Both the position numbers and the translations under genes were made by a program. A stretch of DNA of 16,749 nt from Oscillospiraceae bacterium. Its GTDB lineage: Bacteria > Bacillota > Clostridia > Christensenellales > Aristaeellaceae. The notes under the pieces were generated by a model. That model ran no database searches. It had not been told where the DNA came from and was given only the letters and a program-made list of their open reading frames with translations. Positions 1 through 6,380 of this stretch are shown one piece after another (position 1 is the first letter of the stretch; each line of letters opens with the position of its first letter). The stretch spans positions 1 to 16,749 of the forward strand of contig JAISBH010000176.1 in NCBI GenBank assembly GCA_031266295.1, read 5' to 3'.

Positions 1-2
1 CC

Positions 3-1094
3 CAGACCGACGTGCTGGAGATGAAAAGCCCCTCTGATCTAACGCTGACCCAACTCTCGGTCAAGGATCAGGAATCCGTACGCGCGTTCGCCCAGAAGAT
101 AAACGTGCGCGACACGACCGAGGTGCTGCAGTTCGGCGCGGAGGCGCAGAGGAAGCTGACCGTGTTCGCCGACTCCGCGCTGGCGAACGTGCGAAACAAG
201 GATACCGGTGTGGTCGGGCAGACGCTGACCGAGCTGGTCGGTCAGTTGCAGGGCTTCTCGCCCACGCCCGAGAAAAGCAAGGGTATCCTAGGAATATTCA
301 AGAAGACGTCCAGCCAGATACAGTCGCTCAAGTCGCGGTATGACAAGGTGGAGGTCAGCGTAAACAAGGTGGCCGATACGCTGGAGGATCACCGGCTGCA
401 GATGCTGCGGGACATCGCGATGCTCGACAGGCTGTACGACGAGAACGTCGATTACTATAAGCAGTTATGCTTCTATATCATCGCGGGGCGCGAGAAGCTG
501 GACACACTGCGCATGGCGGATCTGCCCGAGACGCGGCGCAAGGCGCAGGAGAGCGGCGAGCCTTCCGACGCGCAGCGCGCCAACGACTTGAGCCAGGCGA
601 TCGACCGATTCGAGAAGAAGATATACGACCTGGAACTGACGCGTCAGATCAGCATACAGATGGCGCCCCAGATCCGCTTGGTGCAGAACAACGACGCGCT
701 GATGGCCGATAAGATCCATTCGACGCTGGTCAACACGCTGCCGCTGTGGAAGAGCCAGATGGTGCTGGCGCTGGGACTGTCCAACAGCAAGGCCGCGCTG
801 GAGGCGCAGCGGTACGTCACCGACGCGACGAACAAGATGCTCCGGCAGAACGCGGAGGCGCTCAAGATAGGCACTATTGAGACGGCGCGGGAGAGTCAGC
901 GCGGCATAGTCGACATCGAGACGCTGGTGGAAACCAACAAGGCGCTGATCGACAGCCTGACCGAGGTGCAGAATATCCAGCAGGAAGGCCGGAACAAGCG
1001 CATCGCCGCCGAGGCTCAGCTGCGCCAGCTCGAGAACGAGCTGAAGCGGAAGCTGCTTGAGGTGCGCGATTCGTCGGCGCGGATCCAGCCGTAA
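3..1094 (+). CDS. telA: TelA/KlaA-family toxic anion resistance protein (5' partial)
   Basis: Belongs to the TelA/KlaA (YceH) family, cytoplasmic coiled-coil-rich proteins linked to tellurite and toxic-anion resistance and envelope stress; the biochemical activity is not established. The sequence shows the family core: the MAPQIRLVQNND block, then STLVNTLPLWKSQMVLALG, then ETARESQRGIVDIETL, and a long charged helical C-terminus. The frame is open to the left edge (codons from base 3). The GTG at 12 has no ribosome site in view and would give 360 residues, whereas family members usually carry a further N-terminal segment of roughly 40 residues. The true start is therefore probably outside the window. 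It is followed after 44 bases by the LemA-like gene on the same strand, suggesting one operon. Family assignment is secure; the role here is inferred. Confidence 0.93.
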   Translation, partial: QTDVLEMKSPSDLTLTQLSVKDQESVRAFAQKINVRDTTEVLQFGAEAQRKLTVFADSALANVRNKDTGVVGQTLTELVGQLQGFSPTPEKSKGILGIFKKTSSQIQSLKSRYDKVEVSVNKVADTLEDHRLQMLRDIAMLDRLYDENVDYYKQLCFYIIAGREKLDTLRMADLPETRRKAQESGEPSDAQRANDLSQAIDRFEKKIYDLELTRQISIQMAPQIRLVQNNDALMADKIHSTLVNTLPLWKSQMVLALGLSNSKAALEAQRYVTDATNKMLRQNAEALKIGTIETARESQRGIVDIETLVETNKALIDSLTEVQNIQQEGRNKRIAAEAQLRQLENELKRKLLEVRDSSARIQP

Positions 1095-1138
1095 CGGGCG
1101 CAATATATCAGCGAATCATTTAAAAGGGGGATGGCGCG

Positions 1139-1705
1139 ATGTTTAAGATGTTGAATACGATCCCGCAGAAAGCGGCGGTTCTAATCATGACGTTAATGTT
1201 GGCGAGCGGCGTGGTCGTCGGCAACCGCACCGCGCTTTCCGACGCGCGCGTGCCGGTGGCGAGCGCGGTTGTGCAGATGAGCGATCGGTTGAACGCGATG
1301 GTTGCGAAGTCAAACAATTACATCATTATAGCTAATCGTTTGGGGGTAGACGTTTCGGTTGTAACGCGGATCCAAACTCAGGCAATGGATTTGACAAACG
1401 ACGCGAAACCGGATCGAGACGCCGCGATTGAGTTCTACGACGCGGCGCTGCGGCTGAACGGCGCGGTGCTGGATCTGAACGATCAGATAAAGACGGCGAT
1501 AGATAAGCTGCCGGTATCCGACTCCAACAAGGCGAACGAGATTCTCGCGAGAGATTCCGCGTACAGCGATTGGAATCGAACGCGGATAAATTACACCGAC
1601 GCGGCTAATTACAATACGGCTGCGGAACACTTAAGACAGGTGTATCGAGCGGTGCCTACACGCTGGTTGTGGGGCGGGTACAATTATCCGCAGATCGTGG
1701 AGTGA
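1139..1705 (+). CDS. LemA-like membrane-anchored protein
   Basis: A 188-residue protein with an N-terminal hydrophobic segment (about residues 10-28, containing AAVLIMTLMLASGVVVG) that should be a membrane anchor or signal, followed by a helical extracytoplasmic domain. Size, N-terminal anchor and the C-terminal pattern (DAANYNTAAEHLRQVYRAVP, then an aromatic end) resemble the LemA family, but the usual LemA core (RNxVxxAWSQIDVQLxRR) is poorly matched. The call is therefore a divergent LemA-like protein. The start is set by AAGGGGG at 1124-1130, eight bases before the ATG; the ATG at 1131 is out of frame. It lies between TelA and a TPM-domain protein, and LemA next to TPM genes is a common pairing, which supports the call. 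Function is unknown beyond an envelope location. Confidence 0.6.
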   Translation: MFKMLNTIPQKAAVLIMTLMLASGVVVGNRTALSDARVPVASAVVQMSDRLNAMVAKSNNYIIIANRLGVDVSVVTRIQTQAMDLTNDAKPDRDAAIEFYDAALRLNGAVLDLNDQIKTAIDKLPVSDSNKANEILARDSAYSDWNRTRINYTDAANYNTAAEHLRQVYRAVPTRWLWGGYNYPQIVE

Positions 1706-1746
1706 CTGGGCGGAATGAATCTGATACGATAAAAGGAGGGTTGACC

Positions 1747-2736
1747 ATGCGGAACACACGAGTTTTAATCGGCGCATCCGCGCGCGCGAGGCTGATAGGG
1801 CTGGTCATTATGACGGCCATCGGGTTCACGATCGCGTTCGGATTCACGGCGCTGGCGGATGTGCCCAACGCCCCTACCGAGGCGTACCAGATTTACGTGA
1901 ACGACTTCGCGAACACGATCACGGACTCTGACGCGCAGGCGATGCAGGAGATCGGCAGGCTGCTGGAAGAAAAGACAGGCGCGCAGGTCGCGGCGGTTGT
2001 GGTATCCGGCCTAGACGGCATGACGATGGAGCAATACTCCGCGAAGCTGTTTGAGCAGTGGGGGCTTGGTCAGGCCAATGAAGACAACGGGGTGCTGTGG
2101 CTGCTGGCTGTGTCCGATCGAGAGTATCGAGTTGACGTCGGCAGGGGGCTGCAGGATACGCTTACTTCGTCGAGGCTGGAGCGCATAACGGATACGGGGC
2201 TGGATTACTTCAGAGACGGAAACTACTCGCGCGGTATGCGCGTAGTTTATGAGGGGCTGTGCGAGGCCGTCGCGCAAACGTATGGAGTGTCTCTGACGGA
2301 CGCTGGCGGCGGCGGATCGAACACCGAGTACTACGATGGCGCGCGAGCGTCATTCGGGTCTGGATTCGCGTGGATAGGAGGATTGATCGTGACACTGATT
2401 ATAATAATTATTGTGGTGGCCGTAATTGTGAGCGCCATTAACAGTTCGCGCCGGGGTGGTTACACGACCACGACGACCCGGACGGGATCGCCGTGGGGAT
2501 GGTTCTTCCTGGGCAGTATGCTGAACAGACCGAGGCATTACCATCATCACCATGCGCCGCCTCCGCCGATGCACGGACCGCGCGGGCCGGGGCCGAGGCC
2601 GCCGATGGGCGGCGGATCGCACGGCGGCGGGTTTGGCGGTGGATTTGGCGGCGGCAGGAGTGGAGGCGGGTTTGGAGGAAGTTCTCGCGGAGGCGGCGGG
2701 CACATGGGGCGCGGCGGTCACGGCGGGAAGTTCTGA
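1747..2736 (+). CDS. TPM-domain (YgcG-like) secreted, membrane-anchored protein with Gly-rich tail
   Basis: A 329-residue protein. Residues 1-37 form a signal sequence ending ALA-D. Residues about 45-180 are a TPM (YgcG) domain, with the typical VNDFANTITD and the block NEDNGVLWLLAVSDREYRVD followed by GRGLQ. Residues 208-231 are a strongly hydrophobic transmembrane helix. The tail holds a His cluster (residues 264-269, HYHHHH), a Pro run, and a Gly-rich stretch from 288 to the end at 329. The TPM domain would lie outside the membrane and the Gly-rich tail on the other side. The family is tied to envelope maintenance; no enzymatic activity is assigned with confidence. The start at 1747 follows AAAAGGAGGG with good spacing; the upstream in-frame ATG at 1669 lies inside the preceding gene and lacks a ribosome site. 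Probably co-transcribed with the LemA-like gene 41 bases upstream. Confidence 0.88.
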   Translation: MRNTRVLIGASARARLIGLVIMTAIGFTIAFGFTALADVPNAPTEAYQIYVNDFANTITDSDAQAMQEIGRLLEEKTGAQVAAVVVSGLDGMTMEQYSAKLFEQWGLGQANEDNGVLWLLAVSDREYRVDVGRGLQDTLTSSRLERITDTGLDYFRDGNYSRGMRVVYEGLCEAVAQTYGVSLTDAGGGGSNTEYYDGARASFGSGFAWIGGLIVTLIIIIIVVAVIVSAINSSRRGGYTTTTTRTGSPWGWFFLGSMLNRPRHYHHHHAPPPPMHGPRGPGPRPPMGGGSHGGGFGGGFGGGRSGGGFGGSSRGGGGHMGRGGHGGKF

Positions 2737-2752
2737 CGGCGAGGCGAACCGA

Positions 2753-2780
2753 CGGGCGGATGTTAATTAATATCCGCCCG
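2753..2780. terminator. 9-bp hairpin between the TPM gene and the next gene
   Basis: CGGGCGGAT at 2753-2761 pairs perfectly with ATCCGCCCG at 2772-2780, leaving an AT-only-but-one loop of ten bases. It sits 17 bases after the TPM stop codon and 27 bases before the next gene's preferred start. No T run follows on the + strand (AATCAATG follows), so it is not a classical intrinsic terminator. It may act as a weak terminator, an RNA-stability element, or an attenuator for the downstream gene. Confidence 0.45.
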
Positions 2781-2806
2781 AATCAATGAAGCGGGGTGAT
2801 GCGGGT

Positions 2807-3253
2807 ATGCAGGCCAGCGTTATGCAGGCGGATCGTCTGATTAATCTTTGCGACGACATACTAGGCCATATCACGGAAGCACAGCGGTACTTGTCCAGCG
2901 CGAGGAATTGGGGATTGCTTGATATATTCGGCGGCGGGGCGCTAGTTACGATGATCAAGCATCGCAAGGTGGATAACTGTCACGCGCATCTGGACGCGGC
3001 CAACGGGATGCTTCAGCGGTTAGGCAATGAGTTGAAGCAGGTAGGGCCGGTGGGGCAGTTATATATTGACGCGGGCGATTTCGCGTACTTTGCGGACTAC
3101 TTTTTTGATGGATTCTTCGCGGATCTGTACTTTCAGAACAAGATTGGAGAACTGCGCCGTCAAGTGGATCAGACGTACGATCACGTGGTGAAGGTCAGGG
3201 AAGCGCTTACGAAGGCGAGGAGGTACGCGAGCGGCGCATCCGCGCCTTCGTGA
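2807..3253 (+). CDS. Conserved-looking hypothetical protein, 148 aa
   Basis: I do not recognise a named family. The predicted protein is soluble, helical and has no signal peptide. It has a distinctive NWGLLDIFGGG block (residues 34-44) and an aromatic-rich block FADYFFDGFFADLYFQNKI (95-113), then a coiled-coil-like C-terminus (about 114-140). The pattern resembles small uncharacterised Firmicute proteins seen near envelope-stress genes, but that is from memory. Two starts are possible: ATG 2786 (155 aa) and ATG 2807 (148 aa). I chose 2807 because GCGGGGTGATG lies just before it, whereas 2786 has only a hairpin and AATC upstream. The last seven codons (encoding SGASAPS) fall in an arm of a perfect 20-base inverted repeat, so the C-terminal tail is probably repeat-derived. 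Confidence 0.72.
   Translation: MQASVMQADRLINLCDDILGHITEAQRYLSSARNWGLLDIFGGGALVTMIKHRKVDNCHAHLDAANGMLQRLGNELKQVGPVGQLYIDAGDFAYFADYFFDGFFADLYFQNKIGELRRQVDQTYDHVVKVREALTKARRYASGASAPS
3231..3250 (+). repeat. Inverted repeat arm C (left)
   Basis: Twenty bases beginning GCGGCGCATC, identical to the reverse complement of 3508-3527. The arm also carries its own small palindrome (GGCGC-ATCC-GCGCC). It overlaps the last seven codons of the 148-aa gene. Confidence 0.85.
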
Positions 3254-3289
3254 AGTGCGCTGTGCGCTCTCGCTACGCTCAATTGCGAT

Positions 3290-3322
3290 CCCCTCCCGAC
3301 ATCCCCTCGGGGCTTGGAACGA
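3290..3322 (+). repeat. Inverted repeat arm A (left)
   Basis: GC-rich segment whose reverse complement matches 3460-3490 over its length except for a two-base length difference and one or two substitutions. The shared cores are TCGTTCCAAGCCC and GTCGGGAGGGG. Confidence 0.75.
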
Positions 3323-3351
3323 GGTTACGAGGGGATTGTGGTTGTGGTTAC

Positions 3352-3400
3352 GGGGAACCCCCTCTGTCGCTGCGGCGACATCTCCCCCTAGGGGGGCGAT
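3352..3400 (+). repeat. Palindromic repeat family, copy B1
   Basis: A 49-base GC-rich unit. It contains GGGG-AA-CCCC, a central hairpin (TGTCGC 3365-3370 with GCGACA 3375-3380, loop TGCG) and a CCCCCTAGGGGG palindrome near its right end. It matches 12928-12976 at 47 of 49 positions. The two differences, 3367 and 3378, are paired with each other in the stem (T-A here, C-G there). Similar REP/MITE-like repeats are familiar from gut Clostridia; that is background knowledge, not tested here. Confidence 0.88.
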
Positions 3401-3459
3401 GAGGGTTGTCGGTTACGTTACGAGATAGAGTATCGGAACACAACCGGTTCCACGTTCCT

Positions 3460-3490
3460 TCGTTCCAAGCCCGGGGGAGGTCGGGAGGGG
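3460..3490 (-). repeat. Inverted repeat arm A (right)
   Basis: Partner of 3290-3322. It lies inside the pair of C arms, so A and C could form one extended imperfect stem enclosing the palindromic repeat at 3352-3400. Confidence 0.75.
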
Positions 3491-3507
3491 GACGTGAGTC
3501 CCCTTCC

Positions 3508-3527
3508 CGAAGGCGCGGATGCGCCGC
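3508..3527 (-). repeat. Inverted repeat arm C (right)
   Basis: Exact reverse complement of 3231-3250, 257 bases apart. It directly abuts the partial palindromic repeat copy at 3527-3554. Confidence 0.85.
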
Positions 3528-3554
3528 GTCGCCGCAGCGGCAGAGGGGGGTTCC
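3527..3554 (-). repeat. Palindromic repeat family, partial inverted copy B3
   Basis: The reverse complement reads GGAACCCCCCTCTGCCGCTG and continues GCGGCGACG, matching the left half of B1/B2. The right part with the CCCCCTAGGGGG palindrome is missing, and one stem pair is lost (C opposite A). Confidence 0.7.
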
Positions 3555-3602
3555 GCCGCAGCGGACAGCCGAATGTTTCGCGGCATAAGCTACGATCCCC
3601 CG

Positions 3603-3776
3603 CTAATTATCCCCCGCGAGGTAATTATCCAGGAACGTTCTCAGCTCCGTCCAGGAGCGTATGTCGCGGGCATGTTCGCGCACACTATCTTTGGCGTAAT
3701 CGGGGAGTTTACTGAAGTAATCGTAGGCGCGAGCGTCCCGCGAGAGCAGTGCGTCCAGGTTTTGATAGATGGACAT
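3603..3776 (-). CDS. Small hypothetical protein, 57 aa
   Basis: A short, soluble, helical protein rich in charged residues, with YDYFSKLPDYAKDSVREHA (residues 18-36) followed by a second helix (SWTELRTFLDNYL, 41-53). Similar short proteins with a FxxLPxYxK-type motif occur in Clostridia, but no function is known to me. The start is ATG 3776, eight bases after a perfect AAAGGAGG at 3785-3792; the longer in-frame option from 3821 lies upstream of that site and inside a hairpin. It follows the long catabolic operon on the same strand after 124 bases, but a strong hairpin separates them. No clear promoter of its own was found, so it may be a read-through product of the operon. Convergent with the 148-aa gene. 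Confidence 0.7.
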   Translation of the reverse strand: MSIYQNLDALLSRDARAYDYFSKLPDYAKDSVREHARDIRSWTELRTFLDNYLAGDN

Positions 3777-3796
3777 TAAAGCGGCCTCCTTTGTTA

Positions 3797-3820
3797 TGCC
3801 GCTTGACTCGTCAAGCGGCA
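3797..3820 (-). terminator. Perfect 10-bp hairpin downstream of the catabolic operon
   Basis: TGCCGCTTGA (3797-3806) pairs fully with TCAAGCGGCA (3811-3820) around a four-base loop. On the minus strand it lies 80 bases after the stop of the SorE-like gene and just before the ribosome site of the 57-aa gene (3785-3792). No long T run follows, only TAACAAAGG. It is probably a partial terminator or mRNA 3'-end protector for the operon, or an attenuator for the small gene. Confidence 0.6.
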
Positions 3821-3900
3821 AATCGTCACGGTTACAGACCTATTATGCGACGATCGGAGGCCGCGCATCCGCGATTAACGCAATGATATTACTGCTGACG

Positions 3901-5169
3901 TTACGCGTACCGCCCCGCATCCAGCGCGGGCGCATTCGACAACAAGTACCGCTCCGCGTCCAGGTTCCACAGCCCGCCGACACATAGTTCGGCCAGTTTC
4001 GCAAACAACGGATCAGACTCGCCCAACTGGTTAAAATCGTCAATGGCGGTCAATGGCAGCTCGATATGATTGTATATTAGCTTCTTACCGCCGGGAATGT
4101 GCGGCAGGTTCAGCGTCGCGTCCCTGGCGGCGTTCAGTCCGCCGACGTGAGTCACCAACAGAGCGGGATTGATCAGCCCGCGCGCAGCCATGTCAAGCGC
4201 CTCGCCTAAGTCGCCTGTATTCCCTCCCGACGTGCCGACCACGTGCGTCTGGTTGTAATGCACGTTGTAGAAGTTGAACTTGGCGGAAAACGCCGTATCC
4301 GTCGGACCGGCGAAGAAATTCAAACAACCCGCGTATGCCAGTATCGCGTCCGCCTGCTCAATCACCTGAGAAACAGGGGCGAACACGAACGCGTCGTCAT
4401 AACCCTCGCCGCCTGTCAGATCGCGCAGATACTCCGCCGGATTCGGCAGATCCCTCGTGTTAACGTAGCGCAGGTCGACGCCATTGTGCGCCGCTTCATC
4501 AGACGGGAGCACCCGCGCCGCGCGATCAAGACGCGCCGGATCGATGTCCGTCACGACTATCAGGGATGGTCTAACATCGCGATGGATCAGGTAATCAATC
4601 ATAGCCAGGCCCATCGGCCCAGTCGCGGCCAGCACCGCCGCGCGTCCTCCCGGCTTGATATCCATCGTGTGTTCATAGCTGTCCTTGTTAGTGTGGTAAC
4701 AGGCGTGCGCCGCACCTATCACGCATGAGAGCGGCTCGGCCAGCGACGCGTGAAACGCCGCCTCGCCCGCGTAGTGAAGCAAGTTCCCCTGCTCAATGTA
4801 ACGCGCGGGTATAATCGCGTAGGTCATGTCCCCGCCCAGGTGTTGAAACGAATACCCGGCGGCGTCATAGCTGCCCGGTAGCGAAGGCTGCAGCGTCACC
4901 TGCTCGCCCGCCTTATACCGCGCGGCCCATCGTGATCCGACCTCCAGCACCTCCGCGCTGAACTCATGACCCAGTACGACGGGATTCGTTCCGGCGTCCT
5001 TGGGAACGCGCTTGTGCGCCGTGCCCTGAGTCGCGGCCTTGTAGCTGGACATGCAAAGGCTGTCGGAGATTATCTTGATGAGTATCTCTTCGTCGTTGAT
5101 CGGTGGCAGATCGAAAGTCTCCAGCCGCAGATCCCCCGCCCCATATAATCGCAGCGCGGTTGTGCGCAT
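3901..5169 (-). CDS. SorE-like zinc-dependent medium-chain dehydrogenase (putative L-sorbose-1-phosphate reductase type)
   Basis: A 422-residue MDR-family NAD(P)-dependent dehydrogenase. Catalytic zinc residues are visible: C39 (SLCMSS) and H68-E69 (GHEF), with a further acidic residue in SLAEPLSC. The Cys-rich structural zinc lobe of classical alcohol dehydrogenases is absent. The nucleotide fold carries ATGPMGLA. Motifs such as AGYSFQHLGGD, FVFAPVSQVIEQADAIL, FFAGP and THVVGTSGGNTGD match what I recall of L-sorbose-1-phosphate reductase (SorE), which converts that ester to glucitol-6-phosphate. The substrate here is inferred only. The start is ATG 5169, eight bases after AAGGAG (5178-5183); the GTG at 5178 overlaps this site. 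It is the last gene of the operon, with its ribosome site overlapping the end of the PHP gene. The partner SDR domain two genes upstream resembles glucitol-6-phosphate dehydrogenase, which supports a linked sugar-phosphate step. Confidence 0.85.
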   Translation of the reverse strand: MRTTALRLYGAGDLRLETFDLPPINDEEILIKIISDSLCMSSYKAATQGTAHKRVPKDAGTNPVVLGHEFSAEVLEVGSRWAARYKAGEQVTLQPSLPGSYDAAGYSFQHLGGDMTYAIIPARYIEQGNLLHYAGEAAFHASLAEPLSCVIGAAHACYHTNKDSYEHTMDIKPGGRAAVLAATGPMGLAMIDYLIHRDVRPSLIVVTDIDPARLDRAARVLPSDEAAHNGVDLRYVNTRDLPNPAEYLRDLTGGEGYDDAFVFAPVSQVIEQADAILAYAGCLNFFAGPTDTAFSAKFNFYNVHYNQTHVVGTSGGNTGDLGEALDMAARGLINPALLVTHVGGLNAARDATLNLPHIPGGKKLIYNHIELPLTAIDDFNQLGESDPLFAKLAELCVGGLWNLDAERYLLSNAPALDAGRYA

Positions 5170-5174
5170 ATCGC

Positions 5175-6380
5175 TCACTCCTTATGATTCAGCATCGTTA
5201 CCTTGCCCATCGCGGCATATATCGCGGCGCGGTCGTCCAGCGATGGTATCGATTTCTTGGCGCGCGGGGAGAACATCCCCATAACCGGATCGACGTCCGA
5301 CGCGCGTTCATGCCCGATCAACGCCCAGGCCGCGTCTATCAGCCGCGAGAACTCCGGCAACGCCAGCTTCTCGCATATGAACGACTGGAACGGCGTGTTG
5401 ATATCCTCGCCGCAGATCTGGAACAGACCGCGCGAATGGCACAGCGACATCAGCCGCTTCAATTGCGGCATCGTGTTGCGTGTCGGCATGTACGTTACTG
5501 CGTCGAAACCTATGTCCGCGATGTAGTCGACCAGTTGATCCAGATACGCGTCCTCGAACGCCTGAGCTTTCTTGTCGCCTGTCACGGAATCGCCCACGTC
5601 GCCCAGGTAGGGGTACGCCGGAACCGCGCCGATAGAGTGCGCGAATGCGACAAACTCCGCGATAGGCGGGCATTCCTCATTCGCGTCGACGTAGAACCGC
5701 TCGACCAGCTCGCTCTTGAGCACGCCCAGCACACGGTAATTATAATACGGATCGTTGTCGCTTAGGAGTATCGATTCATTCTTGCCGTCCACGATCATCC
5801 CGAACGACGACTCCAGCGCGGCCTTGAGCGACGCACCCGCTCCGGCCTGCTCAATCAGTTTGTTGGTCAGTGCGCAGCAGATATGCCTCTCTGTGACCGA
5901 GCCGCCTTTAGCCGCCATCGACAGGGGACGGACGTCGTCGTCATAAGTTAGGCGGAAACGGTCGTCGCAACACGCCGCGTTCAAGCGATCGACCATCCGG
6001 CGGTTGCGATCCTCACGGTGAGCGCGGTACGGCGCAAGCCACTTATCCGCAGCGCCGAACCCGGCGCGCGGTATCCCATGGCACGCGACATACGCCACGC
6101 CCGATTGATCGGGGTTGTTGATGCGCCGATCCTCAAACGGCGTGCCCGCCATGCGGCAGCGGCACTCGAACCCGACCGTTCCCGCAACCCCCTCGCGCCT
6201 GCACGCGCCGAGGAACTCCACCGCGCCGGACACGCTGTCATGATCCATTATCCCCGCAGTCACCAAGCCGGAGAGCCGCGCCTGGCGAGCGGCCTGTGTC
6301 GGCGTGAACGGCGAGAATGAGTATACAGTGTGGATATGATTATTCACATAGAATGGTCTAGAGCATGTTTCGTCAGTCAA
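5175..6380 (-). CDS. PHP-domain metal-dependent phosphoesterase family protein
   Basis: A 401-residue cytoplasmic protein of the PHP superfamily (polymerase and histidinol phosphatase fold, a distorted metal-binding barrel). Visible ligands in order are H15-x-H17 (NHIHTVYSFSP), D46-H47-D48 (IMDHDSVSG), E72 (GFECR) and H101 (ACHG), with a late GEDINTP that could supply the last metal ligand. PHP enzymes usually hydrolyse phosphate esters; the substrate is unknown. It is longer than simple PHP phosphatases, with an inserted region of about 150 residues (roughly 120-270). The start is TTG at 6380, overlapping the stop of the preceding gene as TTGA. No ATG fits between this and the HxH motif, and GGTGATG lies about ten bases upstream. 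It sits between the aldolase-SDR and SorE-like genes and is probably translationally coupled to both. Confidence 0.82.
   Translation of the reverse strand: MTDETCSRPFYVNNHIHTVYSFSPFTPTQAARQARLSGLVTAGIMDHDSVSGAVEFLGACRREGVAGTVGFECRCRMAGTPFEDRRINNPDQSGVAYVACHGIPRAGFGAADKWLAPYRAHREDRNRRMVDRLNAACCDDRFRLTYDDDVRPLSMAAKGGSVTERHICCALTNKLIEQAGAGASLKAALESSFGMIVDGKNESILLSDNDPYYNYRVLGVLKSELVERFYVDANEECPPIAEFVAFAHSIGAVPAYPYLGDVGDSVTGDKKAQAFEDAYLDQLVDYIADIGFDAVTYMPTRNTMPQLKRLMSLCHSRGLFQICGEDINTPFQSFICEKLALPEFSRLIDAAWALIGHERASDVDPVMGMFSPRAKKSIPSLDDRAAIYAAMGKVTMLNHKE

Larger units (their letters stand above)
3231..3554. repeat. Composite inverted-repeat island in a convergent intergenic region
   Basis: This stretch covers the end of the 148-aa gene and most of the gene-free region up to 3602. 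It holds nested inverted repeats. Arm C, 3231-3250, is a perfect 20-base inverted match to 3508-3527. Arm A, 3290-3322, is an inverted match with a small indel to 3460-3490. Between them lies one palindromic repeat (3352-3400), and directly after them an inverted partial copy of the same repeat (3527-3554). Order is C-A-B-A'-C'-B'. The nesting suggests a decayed MITE-like or composite REP-like element. Short reading frames here on the + strand show no protein-like features. The genes on either side converge, so the structure could also act as a two-way terminator. Confidence 0.75.

Noticed and set aside
465..1103. Long minus-strand open frame opposite TelA
   Set aside because: It lies wholly over a well-recognised gene, is rich in Arg/Leu/His as expected for an antisense shadow of GC-rich coding DNA, and has no ribosome site.
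3231..3554. Possible CRISPR array
   Set aside because: The repeats are inverted and nested, differ in length, and lack regular spacers; no cas genes are present.
3603..3630. Short direct repeat TAATTATCC at 3604-3612 and 3622-3630
   Set aside because: Nine bases occurring twice at the end of the 57-aa gene is too little to support a functional call.
3406..3779. Overlapping short + strand frames in the repeat island
   Set aside because: They read through inverted repeats and the antisense of the 57-aa gene, have Arg/Ser/Pro-rich low-complexity products and no ribosome sites.
3797..3820. Possible integron attC or recombination site
   Set aside because: The hairpin is a simple short perfect stem without attC-type R boxes, and there is no integrase gene.
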